Positions 10,939 to 21,059 of a stretch of DNA of 64,000 bases are shown here, piece by piece (position 1 is the first letter of the stretch; each line of letters opens with the position of its first letter). Origin of the DNA: Tamarix chinensis (lineage: Eukaryota > Streptophyta > Magnoliopsida > Caryophyllales > Tamaricaceae); the NCBI GenBank assembly GCA_030549775.1, contig CM060174.1, forward strand, positions 6,391,391 to 6,455,390, read 5' to 3'. Both the position numbers and the translations under genes were made by a program. The notes under the pieces are model-generated. The model searched no databases, had not been told where the DNA came from, and saw only the letters and a program-made list of their open reading frames with translations.

Positions 10939-11950
10939 ATGGGAGCACAAATCCAACACTTGAAGGAAGAGCACGCAGGTCACCAAGCATCAATGGTTGA
11001 GTTACCCGCACCATTATTGGGATTGTCCAAGCCCAAACCTCATAGCAAACCACCATTAACAAAACACTAAGTTGATTATCACCCCTCCACTACACAAATA
11101 TACCAATAAATTCTATCACCCACACGACACTTCTAACATCACCGATTTGCCCACAATACCAAACCCAGCACCACTAACTACAACAATTTACCCTGGCCCG
11201 GAAACACATCATAGTACCATTAGCCCACAACACCTCAAACGTGAACTAGAACCCTTTGATTGCAAAAATCCACTCAACCATATTTTTTAGGCTGAGCGGT
11301 TCTTCAGTGTTCATGCCACCCCTGATGAACAACAAATTGATGTGGCCAATTTTTACATGGTGAGAAGAGTGCTAAGTTGGCTCCAATGGATGTATAGAAA
11401 TCAAAAACTATCCAAGACCTCTTTAACGCATGCCATCGAACAATGGTTTGAACCCTCATCCTACCAAAACCCCCAAAGAGCCCTATTCAAACAAACCCAA
11501 ACCCATTCAGTTGCCTACTACCAATCCTCCTTCAAAAATGTTTCCAATAAGGTGAAAAATCTCACTTTTGAAACTATCCTTAAATACTTCATTTCTAGTC
11601 TCAAACATGACATTCAACAAGAACTAGCCATCCTTAAATCCACCACAATGACATGGGCTATTGCTCTTGCTAAATTAGCAAAAGAAAAATTGCAAGAGAG
11701 TAGAGCTCCCTTCAACCAACCTAACACCCCAAAATTCTCTCCCCCGCCAACCACAAAACAACCCTTATTACCCGAACCACAATTTTTCCCTTTACCTTGA
11801 CCAAATCCATACCCAATGCGATAGTTATTGCAAGTCGAGATGCAAAGTAGGCGCACACAAGACCACTATTTCAATTGTGAAGAGAAATATCATCCCAGAT
11901 ATACCAACTGCAAATCACAACCACTGCTATTAATAATTGCAGATCAAGAA
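10939..11950 (+). pseudogene. Chromovirus gag (broken)
   Basis: A start near 10939 gives an N-terminal stretch beginning MGAQIQHLKEEHAG, followed by stops. The capsid-like domain is legible at about 11240-11680, with ERFFSVHATPDEQQI, the tryptophan-rich LSWLQWMYRN, and QTHSVAYYQSSF, typical of the plant gag domain. A knuckle-like segment near 11860-11920 reads NCEEKYHPRYTNCK, resembling the modified zinc knuckle of chromovirus gag. Numerous stops and frameshifts mean no functional protein. In an intact element Gag would form the cytoplasmic particle. Confidence 0.8.
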
Positions 11951-12084
11951 TAGACCTTGGAAAATAGAGTACACCCACAACAATTGAAAGAGCCACCAGA
12001 GGCACCATCGTCGAGGCATGACATTTCTCTTAATGTGATCATTAGTTAGCGACATCCTAGGACCCTCTGGTTGACTTTCAGTTG

Positions 12085-12830
12085 TATGGCCTACTATAGC
12101 TATTTTAGTGGACACGGGAACACTAGCAACTATGTGCATTATTGCATAGTGAAGTTCTTACGCTTGTTGATCAATAAAGGGATGGGACAAATGGTGATGG
12201 TGGGAAGCAGCAAATGCCTACACATAGAGAGGAGATATGCTGAGATGTGGCCCTTTCAATTCATGGGACACTTTTTACTATAGACTTAAATGTATTGGGA
12301 GTAGCCAAAGCAAATGTTATACTTAGTATCCAATAGCTCGAAACTCTTAGGCATGGAACTACTTGTGACTACTAACAACAAGGGCATGCCTATGGAATTC
12401 AATCACCATGGGAAGCCATTAAGTTGTTGAGCCAAAACCAATTTCCCTCACCTAACTCCATTGACTCCATCTCACCAAATCTCCTGTAGCCTACTACCAC
12501 CTACAACTACAAACTAGTTTACCACAAAAAAAAAGACCTGAACTTTCTAGTGACCCAATATTTCAATCCTGTTTGGACTAGTACCCAAGCGTATTTGACA
12601 CCCCTAAAGTCCTTCTGCCCCACACAAATTTTAACCACGATATCAATTTGCACATAGGAGCTCAGCCCACTAATATCCGCCCCTACCAATATCCCCATTT
12701 CGAAGAGGAGAAAATAAAAAAAAACAAATAAAGGAGATGCTGAATAATCACATCATCTGACATTCAACTAGCCCCTTCTCTTCACCAATATTGCTCGTAT
12801 GGAAGAACAAAATAGCAACATATGAGTTTA
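12085..12830 (+). pseudogene. Chromovirus protease and start of reverse transcriptase (truncated)
   Basis: The aspartic protease active site reads ILVDTGT near 12105-12125, with a flap-like region downstream (MVMVGSSKCLHIE, about 12195-12235). After a frame-broken linker, the RT entry reads STSPFSSPILLVWKN near 12768-12812. The sequence then leaves retroelement homology at about 12830. The palm motifs with the catalytic Asp pair and the whole RNase H are not found, so the element cannot be autonomous. Confidence 0.75.
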
Positions 12831-12854
12831 ATACTACCAATACTAGTAAGCTAA

Positions 12855-13208
12855 TCAAAAATCATAGTCTTCTATAAGTGCATCATCATCCCTCAATGCA
12901 TCTGATTCTAAACCACAGTCTTCATCATCCTCATCCACTTCTTCTTCCTCTATTTCTTGTAAGCTACTACTGCTGCCACCAATTGCACAAGGCCTATGGC
13001 CTCTAGAGTTTAGGTTAAACATCTCATCATCAACTCTAACAGTAGCAGCAATGATCCCCCAATTCAAATCATCATCCTCAAAAACAATTATCATGAACTT
13101 TGCTCCTTTTTTCCCTTGCCATTGAGTAAACCTAATGCCTCCTTTATATTCTTTTCCTTGGTGAAGACTTTTGATTTTCCAAAAACTATTGCTATCCCTA
13201 ATCCCCAT
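12855..13208 (-). CDS. Orphan acidic 117-aa ORF of unknown function in a foreign insert
   Basis: An uninterrupted minus-strand frame of 117 codons starting MGIRDSNSFWKIKSLHQG. The N-terminal half is mixed basic and aromatic (GGIRFTQWQGKKGAKFMII). The C-terminal third is strongly acidic and serine-rich (SSSSLQEIEEEEVDEDDED, then ESDALRDDDALIEDYDF at the end). Upstream on the same strand a TATA-like CTATTTATAG lies near 13236-13246, about 30 bp before the ATG. The block sits where the chromovirus RT/RNase H should be, so it arrived by insertion with deletion or by gene capture. I do not recognise the family; a host-gene fragment is the simplest reading. It could also be chance, but codon-level integrity contrasts with the broken pol around it. 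Confidence 0.4.
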   Translation of the reverse strand: MGIRDSNSFWKIKSLHQGKEYKGGIRFTQWQGKKGAKFMIIVFEDDDLNWGIIAATVRVDDEMFNLNSRGHRPCAIGGSSSSLQEIEEEEVDEDDEDCGLESDALRDDDALIEDYDF

Positions 13209-13319
13209 ATTGATTGTAGAATATTTTCAATGCAATCAGAGCTATAAATAGGCTTACCCCTTTTCTAAAAAATATTTATTGCTCTCCAATTATTGATTGC
13301 ATGGTATACACGTAGTTTA

Positions 13320-13475
13320 GCCTGATTTTATAAAAGGCGTATGACGTTGTGCCTCAACTGTTTTACCTGCATCTCACTATCCTCACCTAGCCTAGCACTA
13401 GAAAAAAACACCACCCACATCGCCTTGCGCCATGCACCTTAGGTGTGCCTTTTCAAACACTGCTTGAAAGTTTAT
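13320..13475. repeat. Repeat fragment beside the orphan ORF
   Basis: Contains CGCCTTGCGCCATGCACC followed by TTAGGTGTGCCTTTTCAAAC, the style of text seen in dispersed plant repeats rich in AAGGCG units. It ends where integrase homology resumes (about 13480) and is probably the right-hand part of the foreign block starting near 12830. No target duplication was found. Confidence 0.35.
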
Positions 13476-13479
13476 CATG

Positions 13480-14725
13480 GGTCATTGATTGGCAATCATA
13501 CTGAAATCACAAAGACTATGGCAAGAACTTTAGCAAATTTTATTAGCCTAAGATGGATAAGGATGTTCCTTTGTTAATCAAAGCAATGTCTAACTTCAAA
13601 TTAAACTAGAGAACCACTCTCCAAAGGGCACTCTCTCACCTCTACAGATTCCACAACACATATGGGAAGATATATCTATGGACTTTATAACCGGTATGCC
13701 TTCCTCCTCTGGTAAGGAAACCATTCGAGTCATTGTCGGTCGGCTTTCTAAGTATGCTCACTTATATGCTCAGCCTGCTCATGTATCTAATGTTAAATTA
13801 GATGGGTATTTTGTGCAAGAATTGTTCAGATTACACGGTTCCGTAAGTCCGTAGTGTTGAATCAGGATCATTTGTTTTATAGTCAATTCTCTAGTGAGTT
13901 ATACAGATTGTAGGGCACTAAGCTCAAACAGCATAGTGATTACCATCCCCACTCCAACCGGCAATCGGAGGTGGTCAATTGATGTCTAGAGGCATACTTG
14001 TGAGCTTTTGCTAGCAATTATCCCATGCGCTGGGCTGCATTGTTACCATGGGTTGAGCACTGGTATAACACTAGCTACCATATCTCCAATGGAATGACTC
14101 CCTTATGGGTTCCCTCCACCCGCCATTGTTGCATAGATAGAAGAATCCACACCCATTGCCACTTTGTCTATCGATCTTAATTACAAAGATGAATTACTAA
14201 AAGCCCTCAAGACTAATCTGCTATGCGCTCAAGTCAGGATGAAGTGCCAGGAGATCGGCATAGGGTGGATAAGGAGTTCAAATAGGAGATTTTGAGTCTT
14301 GGTGAAACTTCAAACCTACCGCCAAGGTTCCATGGCTCACTAACAATCCAACAAGTTGTCCAAATGCTACTTTGATCCCTTCCAGATCAACCAGGGAACA
14401 GGACCAGTAGTCTACAAGATGCAACTGCCAGAGCATGCCCATATCCGCCCTGTGTTTCATATCTTCCTTCTCCGATGGTGCCCAGATCCGTCTAAAGTTG
14501 AGACTGCCCCACTTCGCTCCATTGCAGGCGAGCAACTATTTTTCCAGCCACATAAGCACCTGAAAACCAGGAGGATTAAGGAAAAATCATTGCTGGACTA
14601 CTGAGGTATTGATCCAGAGGGAAGGATCTACTGCTGCTGAAGCCACCTGGGAGCCCCTTGATCAATTTCAGGCCAGTTTTTCTGAATTCATCCTTAAGGA
14701 TGAGGATGCTTCTCAAGACAGGGGC
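13480..14725 (+). pseudogene. Chromovirus integrase and chromodomain (broken)
   Basis: The integrase N-terminal region is legible around 13480-13640 (TMARTLANFY). The catalytic core begins with IWEDISMDFITGMPSSSGK near 13665-13725 and continues VGRLSKYAHLYAQPAHV. The core is interrupted by stops, including just after LFRLHGS. The C-terminal GPY/F-like module reads PFQINQGTGPVVYKMQLP and HIRPVFHIFLLRW (about 14380-14480). A chromodomain-like end reads REGSTAAEATWEPLDQFQ (about 14612-14670). The polypurine tract AAGACAGGGGCAG (14715-14727) abuts the 3' LTR. Not functional. Confidence 0.85.
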
Positions 14726-14727
14726 AG

Positions 14728-15211
14728 TGATGTGCAGGTGCTACATGCTAGGCCCAAGCACACACATACCAAGCCCAACAGGCTCCATGACTACATCAGC
14801 ACATGAGGAAGATCAGTCCAATATCAGCACTTGTTTTATGTCCATTGTTTGTTTGAATTCCCTAAAGGACATCTTCTAGAAGATGATTACAGAGACGTTA
14901 GTAGCTGCTAGCTTATTCCAGGAAATATTGCCAGCTCAATGGTTAGTTTAGCCAATTGCTAAGGCATCGTATTACGACTAGGCAACTTTGTCCTTTTCCC
15001 TTAATTTAATGGTGTATGTACTCAGCAGAGAGCCGTTGTAAAGGCCCTAGAGCCTCCCTGGATTGTATATATATCACTAGGAACGAATGACTAACAGCCA
15101 AACTGAATCACAAAATTCCTTCTCTCTGACATAATCTCCTCCTCCACTCTTCTATTATTTTAATTCTGGAGTGCATACAACTTTTAAATTAGGAATTGTT
15201 CTCAATATTCA
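14728..15211 (+). repeat. 3' LTR of the chromovirus (uninterrupted, 484 bp)
   Basis: Begins TGATGTGCAGG just after the polypurine tract and ends CTCAATATTCA. It aligns with the interrupted 5' LTR and serves as the empty-site reference for both insertions in that copy. Differences between the two LTRs are frequent, indicating an old insertion. Confidence 0.9.
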
Positions 15212-15800
15212 TTATATGGGCTGAGAATTTCAAATCATAAATTATGAGATAAACTTAAATACAGAGGTTTTATGGCCTTCCTTGAGGACAACTCTATCTT
15301 CTCTCCAGCAATATTGAGTCGATAATCAACGGTATCCAGCACTATATAACACTTTAAACAAAAGAACCTATTTCATTCCTCGCCAATCTGAAGCCTTTCA
15401 AACACTAGTTCTCAAACAGTTCAGGCAGACATCATCTTATTAATAACACGGATGAGGAACTGATTATATGAGAGAGAGGAGAAAAATAAATGGCACCATT
15501 GTAATTTTATCCAGAATTCCAGACAACGCATATCGACGATCGAGTCCACCAGGAATGAGAAACTAAGTACAACTTGAAAACCTTAAGGACTTTCGCGACC
15601 ATCAATATCATTGTCAGCAGGTAGAATAATTATAAATTCAGGCAAAATTACCAGCAGCAGTCAGCAGAATTAAGCATAAAAAGCAATAGAATTCACATCA
15701 ATTAATCAAAAACAGCCAAAACAGCTCCTAATTTCCAATCGATCCAAAAATTTAAAAGAAAGAAATATAAACGTTTTCAGACGAGAAAAATTGTACTGAC
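15212..15800 (-). other. Proximal part of MED25 intron 1
   Basis: Non-coding sequence directly downstream (minus strand) of the exon at 15801-15901. The donor GTCAGTAC begins at 15800. The stretch is A/T-leaning without a recognised exon. It ends at the chromovirus insertion (15211). Confidence 0.6.
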
Positions 15801-15901
15801 TTGATAATTTTGCCGAGGTAATCTGAGACTATCGTCGGCCAATGGTATCCCATGCGAGCGGTTGCTTCGACGACGATGATCAACTGTTTGTCGGCCGCCA
15901 T
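15801..15901 (-). CDS. MED25: Mediator subunit 25 (MED25/PFT1), exon 1 only
   Basis: On the minus strand, ATG at 15901 opens 33 codons plus two bases before a donor GTCAGT. The peptide contains KQLIIVVEATARMGYHW and then TIVSDYLGKII. Plant MED25 begins KQLIVVVEGTAAMGPYW...TIVSDYLEKIIR (from memory), the start of the von Willebrand factor A-like domain that anchors the subunit in Mediator. The exon boundary falls right after KII in phase 2. MED25 is a nuclear co-regulator linking transcription factors (jasmonate, light and flowering pathways) to RNA polymerase II. No later exon was recognised to the left, so intron 1 exceeds 15.8 kb or the gene is broken. Changes from the remembered plant consensus (G to A, PY to YH, E to G) could mean divergence or decay. 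Confidence 0.8.
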
Positions 15902-16138
15902 CTGTTCGCCGGAGACAAGAAAATGTAGAGTTCTGAGAAAGCAAAGCTGCCTTTTTGGAGTACTTGGTCAGAGTTGTAGGACCAAAGAAATCTCATGCGG
16001 CTGCTCCCCGTGACCAATTTATAGGAGAAGAAATGCTGCCATGTCAGCAGTACATGGAACTGGAAGGAGATTGGCACCGACTTTTGGCGGAATTCGGCAC
16101 AGAGCTGAAAGTGAAGATCCTCGCTCCCCCGCCGGAGA

Positions 16139-16150
16139 CTTTTTATACTT
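16139..16150 (-). promoter_or_regulatory. TATA box of the MED25 promoter (candidate)
   Basis: The minus strand reads AAGTATAAAAAGTC at about 16137-16150, followed by a GC-rich stretch (CTCCGGCGGGGGAGCGAGG). It lies about 240 bp upstream of the ATG, giving a 5' UTR of roughly 200 nt if transcription starts 30 bp downstream. The position fits a canonical plant TATA promoter. Confidence 0.5.
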
Positions 16151-16204
16151 TGGCAATAACTAGTAACTACGGTACAGAAGAAATGAGTTGCAGATGTCAT
16201 TGTT

Positions 16205-16843
16205 CAGTGTTCACGCCCAAAAAAACAAGTTATTTTATTAATAAATTTTATATAAAAATAATAATTTTATAAGAGTCAAAATCTATAATTTATTTTAATT
16301 TTTATAATTTTTTATTATATAAACATTAAATATTTTATTCTATTTTAATAAATATGCATGTAAAATTTTAAAACGATATTTATTAGTTCTTAAAAAAATA
16401 AAGTTTATCTTTATTAGGACAAAATATTTCATATAAAAGTAATAATAATAATATCTTATTTAAAACAAAATAGTACTAGTAGCATTAAATCAGTTATGGT
16501 ACATTAATTGGTGACATCAAATGTTATTTCCTTTCTTTAAAAAATAGCAATTTTGCATATTACTTTAGAAAGCAATTATAACCTCCTAATATTATAATTA
16601 TATCATTTATTAAAAAGTAACATGAAAATTAATATATAAAAATAATAGAAAATATAATAATAATAATAATAATAAATAAATAAGCATTAAATCATCTAAA
16701 TTGACATTTTTATTAAAAAAAATTCTACGTAAAAGAACTTCTATATAAAAATGGATAGAATAATTTTATATTGATACTATTAATAAGTTTAACAGGTGTC
16801 TTAGACATGATTTATTTTACTATATTTATTGAAGCATTGATAT
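16205..16843. other. AT-rich intergenic DNA upstream of MED25
   Basis: Very AT-rich, with (AAT)n-like runs near 16440-16460 and 16650-16680. No coding sequence, RNA gene or repeat family was recognised. It could hold distal promoter elements of the minus-strand MED25 start. Confidence 0.4.
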
Positions 16844-17148
16844 TGTAACATCTCGAGTTGATATGACCATGCGGCAGATACTTTGAAGTGATTTCGGATT
16901 GATCGGCTAACCCCACAGATTAACACGAGTCATTTCAGCACGCTTTATCTTTACTCACACGCTTTTCAAAAAAAATTTAGAAAATTTTTGAAACTTTTCA
17001 GGAGGATCACACATCCTAAAATATGCTCCACACCCAACATACTTAATTGTGGATTCTTAGGACAGAATCGCCAAAAGAATGATATACCATATTGATAAAA
17101 GTAGTCAGATCAATCATTATAACAATCCGCTCAATTTGGGATATTACA
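16844..17148 (-). repeat. Cassandra 3' LTR
   Basis: Plus strand begins TGTAACATCTCGAG and ends GGGATATTACA. It is followed in the interior by TTCACCTCCACTC, the complement of a purine tract (GAGTGGAGGTGAA) fitting the PPT of a minus-strand element. Confidence 0.85.
16994..17053 (-). promoter_or_regulatory. 5S rRNA-like domain in the Cassandra LTR
   Basis: On the minus strand the stretch reads CCACAATTAAGTATGTTGGG and continues to GGATGTGTGATCCTCCTG, corresponding to the internal-control region and 3' stem of plant 5S rRNA. The sister LTR keeps a second copy at about 17411-17470 with GGATGGGTGATTCTCCTG. In this family the domain can act as a Pol III promoter; activity here is unknown. Confidence 0.75.
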
Positions 17149-17243
17149 TTCACCTCCACTCAAAAAAATGCAGTGTCCTCATTGCACCTCAACCACTAAT
17201 TGTCTCAATACAGTTTATCCCAAGAATCGTCACACAAGGTGAC

Positions 17244-17565
17244 TGACTAGCTCATTCGAGTTCAGCTCACAGTCGTAGTATATCACGTCGGGGATACCTT
17301 TAAGTACTTTCTGATTGATCGGTTGACCCCACAAATCAACACGGGTCCTTTCAGCATGCTTTATCCTTACTCACGTACTTCCCGATAAATTTTTAGAATA
17401 TTTTTGAAACTTCTCAGGAGAATCACCCATCCTAAAAATTGTTTCATAGCCAACACTCTTAACTATGGAGTTCTTATGACAGAATTACAAAACATATGGT
17501 ATATCATATTGATATAAGTAGTCAAATCAATCCTTATAATACTTTACTTAATTTGAGGTATTACA
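17244..17565 (-). repeat. Cassandra 5' LTR
   Basis: Aligns with the 305-bp partner, sharing CTGATTGATCGGTTGACCCC and CAGGAGAATCACCCATCCTA. The inner boundary is set by alignment at TGACTAGCTC (17244) and is approximate. Confidence 0.8.
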
Positions 17566-17677
17566 GATATATTATATATAATATATTGATATTATAGTGT
17601 TTTCAAATAATAAATAAGTTTCCTACTATTTTGGGTTTATTTGTATTATTTACTTTCTCTCCTTTTATTTGTTTCAA

Positions 17678-17686
<9 letters not shown>

Positions 17687-17714
<28 letters not shown>
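17687..17714 (+). repeat. (GT)n microsatellite at the outer edge of a gypsy LTR
   Basis: About 14 GT units abutting, and merging with, the first TG of the LTR at 17713. A (AC)n tract lies just outside the partner LTR (29411-29432). Confidence 0.9.
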
Positions 17715-18453
17715 ATGAGAAGATCATGGATGAATAATCTTTTTACGATGCAAGACCTTTATTTGGTTGTCATAAGCTGTAAAGCAATTCTCAAAACAAA
17801 TATACGTGTCAGCTTGTGTAGGTTGATTTTGGTGACTTTGGTATTGTGGTATTGATCAAATCCCTTCAACAAAGAAATCACGACTCCTCAAGAAACTCAC
17901 AATTGAACAAGAAGAGGCTCGAAGTTGCTCTCAAATTTTTCATTTTTAATCCTTCGGTCATAATAATTATCTCAATGTACAATAGCCTATATATACATAT
18001 ATATAGGCACACACACACACATGCAGGCCTTAATTTACTCCTCATTAATCAAGCCCATATAACCGGCATAAATAACAAAGGGAAACTACATGCACGTTTA
18101 TATTATATATATAGTGATCACAATGAAAATTTACAAGCATTACAAAGTACACAATAAAATAACGAAGCTACACAAAACTCTAAGTATGCAATACATTGAA
18201 TAACCACATGTAATCAAGCTTTGTGCCTTGTAGATTTGTATTCCATACAACTTTGTAATCCTTGTAATTTCATTGTCTTGTACATCAAATATATTTGGTG
18301 TATTGACCTTCTTGCAGATATATATAAGACTTGCAAGAGATACTTAACAAAGCATTAGAAGTATTAGAATCTTCAAAAACAATTGGTATCATCTCTAAGT
18401 ATAATAATTATTGTTCTTCATTATTAGAAGAGTAAGATTGAGATGCTCTGACA
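17713..18453 (-). repeat. 3' LTR of the reverse gypsy element
   Basis: On the minus strand it starts TGTCAGAGCATCTC and ends next to the GT microsatellite. It is preceded by a polypurine tract AAGGGGAGAATAG (18454-18466). Around 18000-18020 it holds a short AC run absent from the partner. Confidence 0.85.
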
Positions 18454-18869
18454 CTATTCTCCCCTTATAAAGAAGAATTTATCCTTAAATTAGCATCACT
18501 ATAGTAAGGAAACATATCATCAATATTGAAAGTACTAGAAACTCCTCTATAGTGTTCAGGTAATTATAATTCATATGCATTATTTCTATTTTTTTAAAAG
18601 ATTTTAAATGGTCCATCAACTCTTAGCATAAGTTTGTTTTTTCTTAAGTTTGGACATATTTCTTTTCTTAAGTGTAACCAAACTAAATCTCCTAGTGAAA
18701 ACACTTGTTAAATTAGATTTTTATTTACTTGAGTTTGGTATTTGGCATTAGATTTTTCTATGTTGTTTTTAATTTGGTTATGAATTTTATTTTAAAGAAT
18801 TTATTTTTTTTTCTTTAGCATCATAATTCTTGATATATCCTTTTCTTAATGACAATATATCAATAGGTA

Positions 18870-20754
18870 AATAAGGATTAACCTCATAGATAACTTTAAT
18901 AGGACTCGAATGAATTGTAATTTTATTGACTAATCCTCATAGTAAAGCTCCTAAGTTCTATTAGTCACTTTGGTTTGATCATCCATTTGTAGATGATGAA
19001 AAATACTAAACAATAACTTAGTACCTAACATATGCCAAAGTGTCATCCAAAAGTAGCTCAAAATTTTCACATCTCTATCTAAGAATATACTTTTGGGAAC
19101 TCCGTGTAAGATTACTATCTCTTTAAAGTATAAATATGCTCTATGAGTTGCATCATTTGTTTTATTACAAGGTATGAAATATGTCATTTTAGAAAACCTA
19201 TCTACTACGACTATAATAGAATCATTTCCTCTTTGTATCATTAGTAAACCTAAGATAAAAATCCATATTAATACTCTCCCATAGTTAATTAGGAATTGGT
19301 AATGGAGTATACAAACCTTTATGGAAGAAACTTTTACTATTTTGACAAATCACATATCTTCCAATAATAGCTTGTACTAATTTTATCATTCATGGCCAGA
19401 AAAAAATTTCTAATAATACTTCCATAGTTTTATGAACATCAAAATGTCCAACTATACCCCCTCATGTACCTCCTTAACATATGAACACCAAAATGTCCAA
19501 CTATACCCCCTCATGTACCTCCTTAACAATTAAATGATGTACACTAGAACGAGGTATACACAACTTATTAAATTTGAAAAGAAAGTCATCTTGTAGTACA
19601 TAATTACCACAACTATTATTCTTTTTACATGCATTATAAATTTCAACAAAATCTTCATCTTTTGCATATAATTCCTCCAACATTTCAAAACTTAATAATT
19701 TAGCATCCAACACAACAAGCACTATAGATATTCTAGATAAAGCATCTGCCACAACATTTTCCTTACCATCAAAATGTTCAAAAAAAAACATAAAGGATTG
19801 TAAAAAACTAATCCATTTGGCATGTCTATGCCTAATCTTCTTTTGCCCATGCAAATATTTTAAATTTTCATGGTCCAAATGCAAAACAAATGGACAAGGT
19901 CTCAAATAATGGTTCCATGTTTCTATACTTCTTATGATGGCATAGAATTATTTATCATATGTTGAATAATTCAATTTTGCCCCATTTAATTTCTCACTAA
20001 AGAATGTAATGGCCCGTTTTTCTTGTGAGAGTGCACCTTCTATTCCTATCCTACTAGTATCACATATAACTTCAAACAATTTATTAAAATTTGATAAAGA
20101 TAATATCAATGCATAACAAAGCTTGTCTTTCAAAGTCTGGAAGGCTTTCGTTTTATCCTCACTTCATTTGAATTCGCCTTTCTTCATGAGTTGTGTTATT
20201 GATGCAGCAATAGTTAAAAAATCCTTGATGAATCTTCTATAAAAACTTGCCAAACCATGAAAACTCCTCATCTAATTAATATCTCTGGGTATTGGCTAAT
20301 CTTAAATAGCTTGAATATTTATGGGATCCACTTTAATACCTTCACTACTCACAATATATCCAAGGAAAACAATACTCGAAAGCATAAAATCACATTTCTC
20401 TTTGTTTTTTCATAGAGTTTAGTTTCTCTTCTCTTATCAAATAATCTCCTTAAATGATTAAGATGATCATGATCATTTTTACTATACATAATTATATCAT
20501 CTAAGAATACCACAATGAAAATTCCAATAAAAGGCCGGATAATTTCGCTCTTTAATCTCATGAACGAACTAGGTGCATTACATAAACCAAAAGGCATCAT
20601 AGTCCATTCATAACTACCATATTTTGTTTTGAATGTATTTTTCCATTCATACCCTTCTCTTATTTTTATTTGATAATATCCACTCCTTAGATCAATTTTA
20701 GAGGATACTTACACTCCACATAATTCATCTAATATGCCTTATAATCTCGACATA
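18870..20754 (-). pseudogene. Gypsy pol, C-terminal part: RT palm, RNase H, integrase (broken)
   Basis: Read on the minus strand from 20754. RT resumes after the solo LTR with SSKIDLRSGYYQIKIREG. MMPFGLCNAPSSFMR starts near 20600, followed by the intact catalytic box VVFLDDIIMYSKN (about 20475-20515). RNase H follows with ICDTSRIGIEGALSQEK (about 20030-20085), FFSEKLNGAKLNYSTYDK, LHLDHENLKYL, and KENVVADALSR (about 19735-19770). The integrase shows [15 protein letters not shown] and [13 protein letters not shown] (about 19070-19215). Scattered stops separate these blocks. An intact protein would copy the RNA into DNA and integrate it. Confidence 0.85.
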
Positions 20755-21059
20755 GGAAATGTAATACCCCAAAAATTTCAAAAACCTAAATTCTAATAGA
20801 TAACTTTTATTTGAAATAAAATTTGCTTTTAAAATTATTTATTTTAATCATTTTATGGATTTTAGAGTATGTAAGTTTGGATAAGAGTATTTAATAAAAT
20901 AAAATTAAATATTTTTCTATTTATCATATTATTTCATTTAAATAAATTTTCAAACTAGTATTTTACTATAATTATCCTTTTTAAGCCCATAAATTTAATT
21001 ATATTAAATTAATTATTAAATAAACTTATTATCAACAATATTACATCCTGTTATTTTAT

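Larger units (their letters stand above)
7013..15211 (+). mobile_element. Decayed Ty3/gypsy chromovirus
   Basis: LTR pair at 7013-10872 (interrupted) and 14728-15211 enclosing gag, protease, a truncated RT, integrase and a C-terminal chromodomain-like segment on the plus strand. Gag, PR and RT carry many stops and frameshifts. Most of RT and all recognisable RNase H are missing; a foreign block occupies about 12830-13475. Both LTRs end in CA, and flanks CTATA/TTATA are a 4-of-5 match for a 5-bp target duplication. It lies downstream of MED25 exon 1 in opposite orientation. The chromodomain points to a chromovirus; the clade was not determined. Confidence 0.85.
16844..17565 (-). mobile_element. 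Cassandra-type TRIM retrotransposon with 5S-like LTRs
   Basis: A 722-bp element with LTRs at 16844-17148 (305 bp) and about 17244-17565, a 95-bp interior without coding capacity, and an exact 5-bp duplication GATAT at 16839-16843 and 17566-17570. Read on the minus strand, the LTR starts TGTAATATCCC and ends ATGTTACA. It carries a segment aligning with the 3' half of 5S rRNA: TTAAGTATGTTGGGTGTGG, then AGGATGTGTGATCCTCCTG. LTR size, total size and the embedded 5S-like domain are the defining traits of Cassandra. Mobilisation would depend on proteins of other elements. Confidence 0.9.

Noticed and set aside
11614..11856. 80-aa minus-strand glycine-rich frame
   Set aside because: Antisense shadow of the chromovirus gag proline-rich region.
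15880..16200. 106-aa minus-strand frame overlapping MED25 exon 1
   Set aside because: It is in a different frame from the MED25 start and covers its 5' UTR and promoter.
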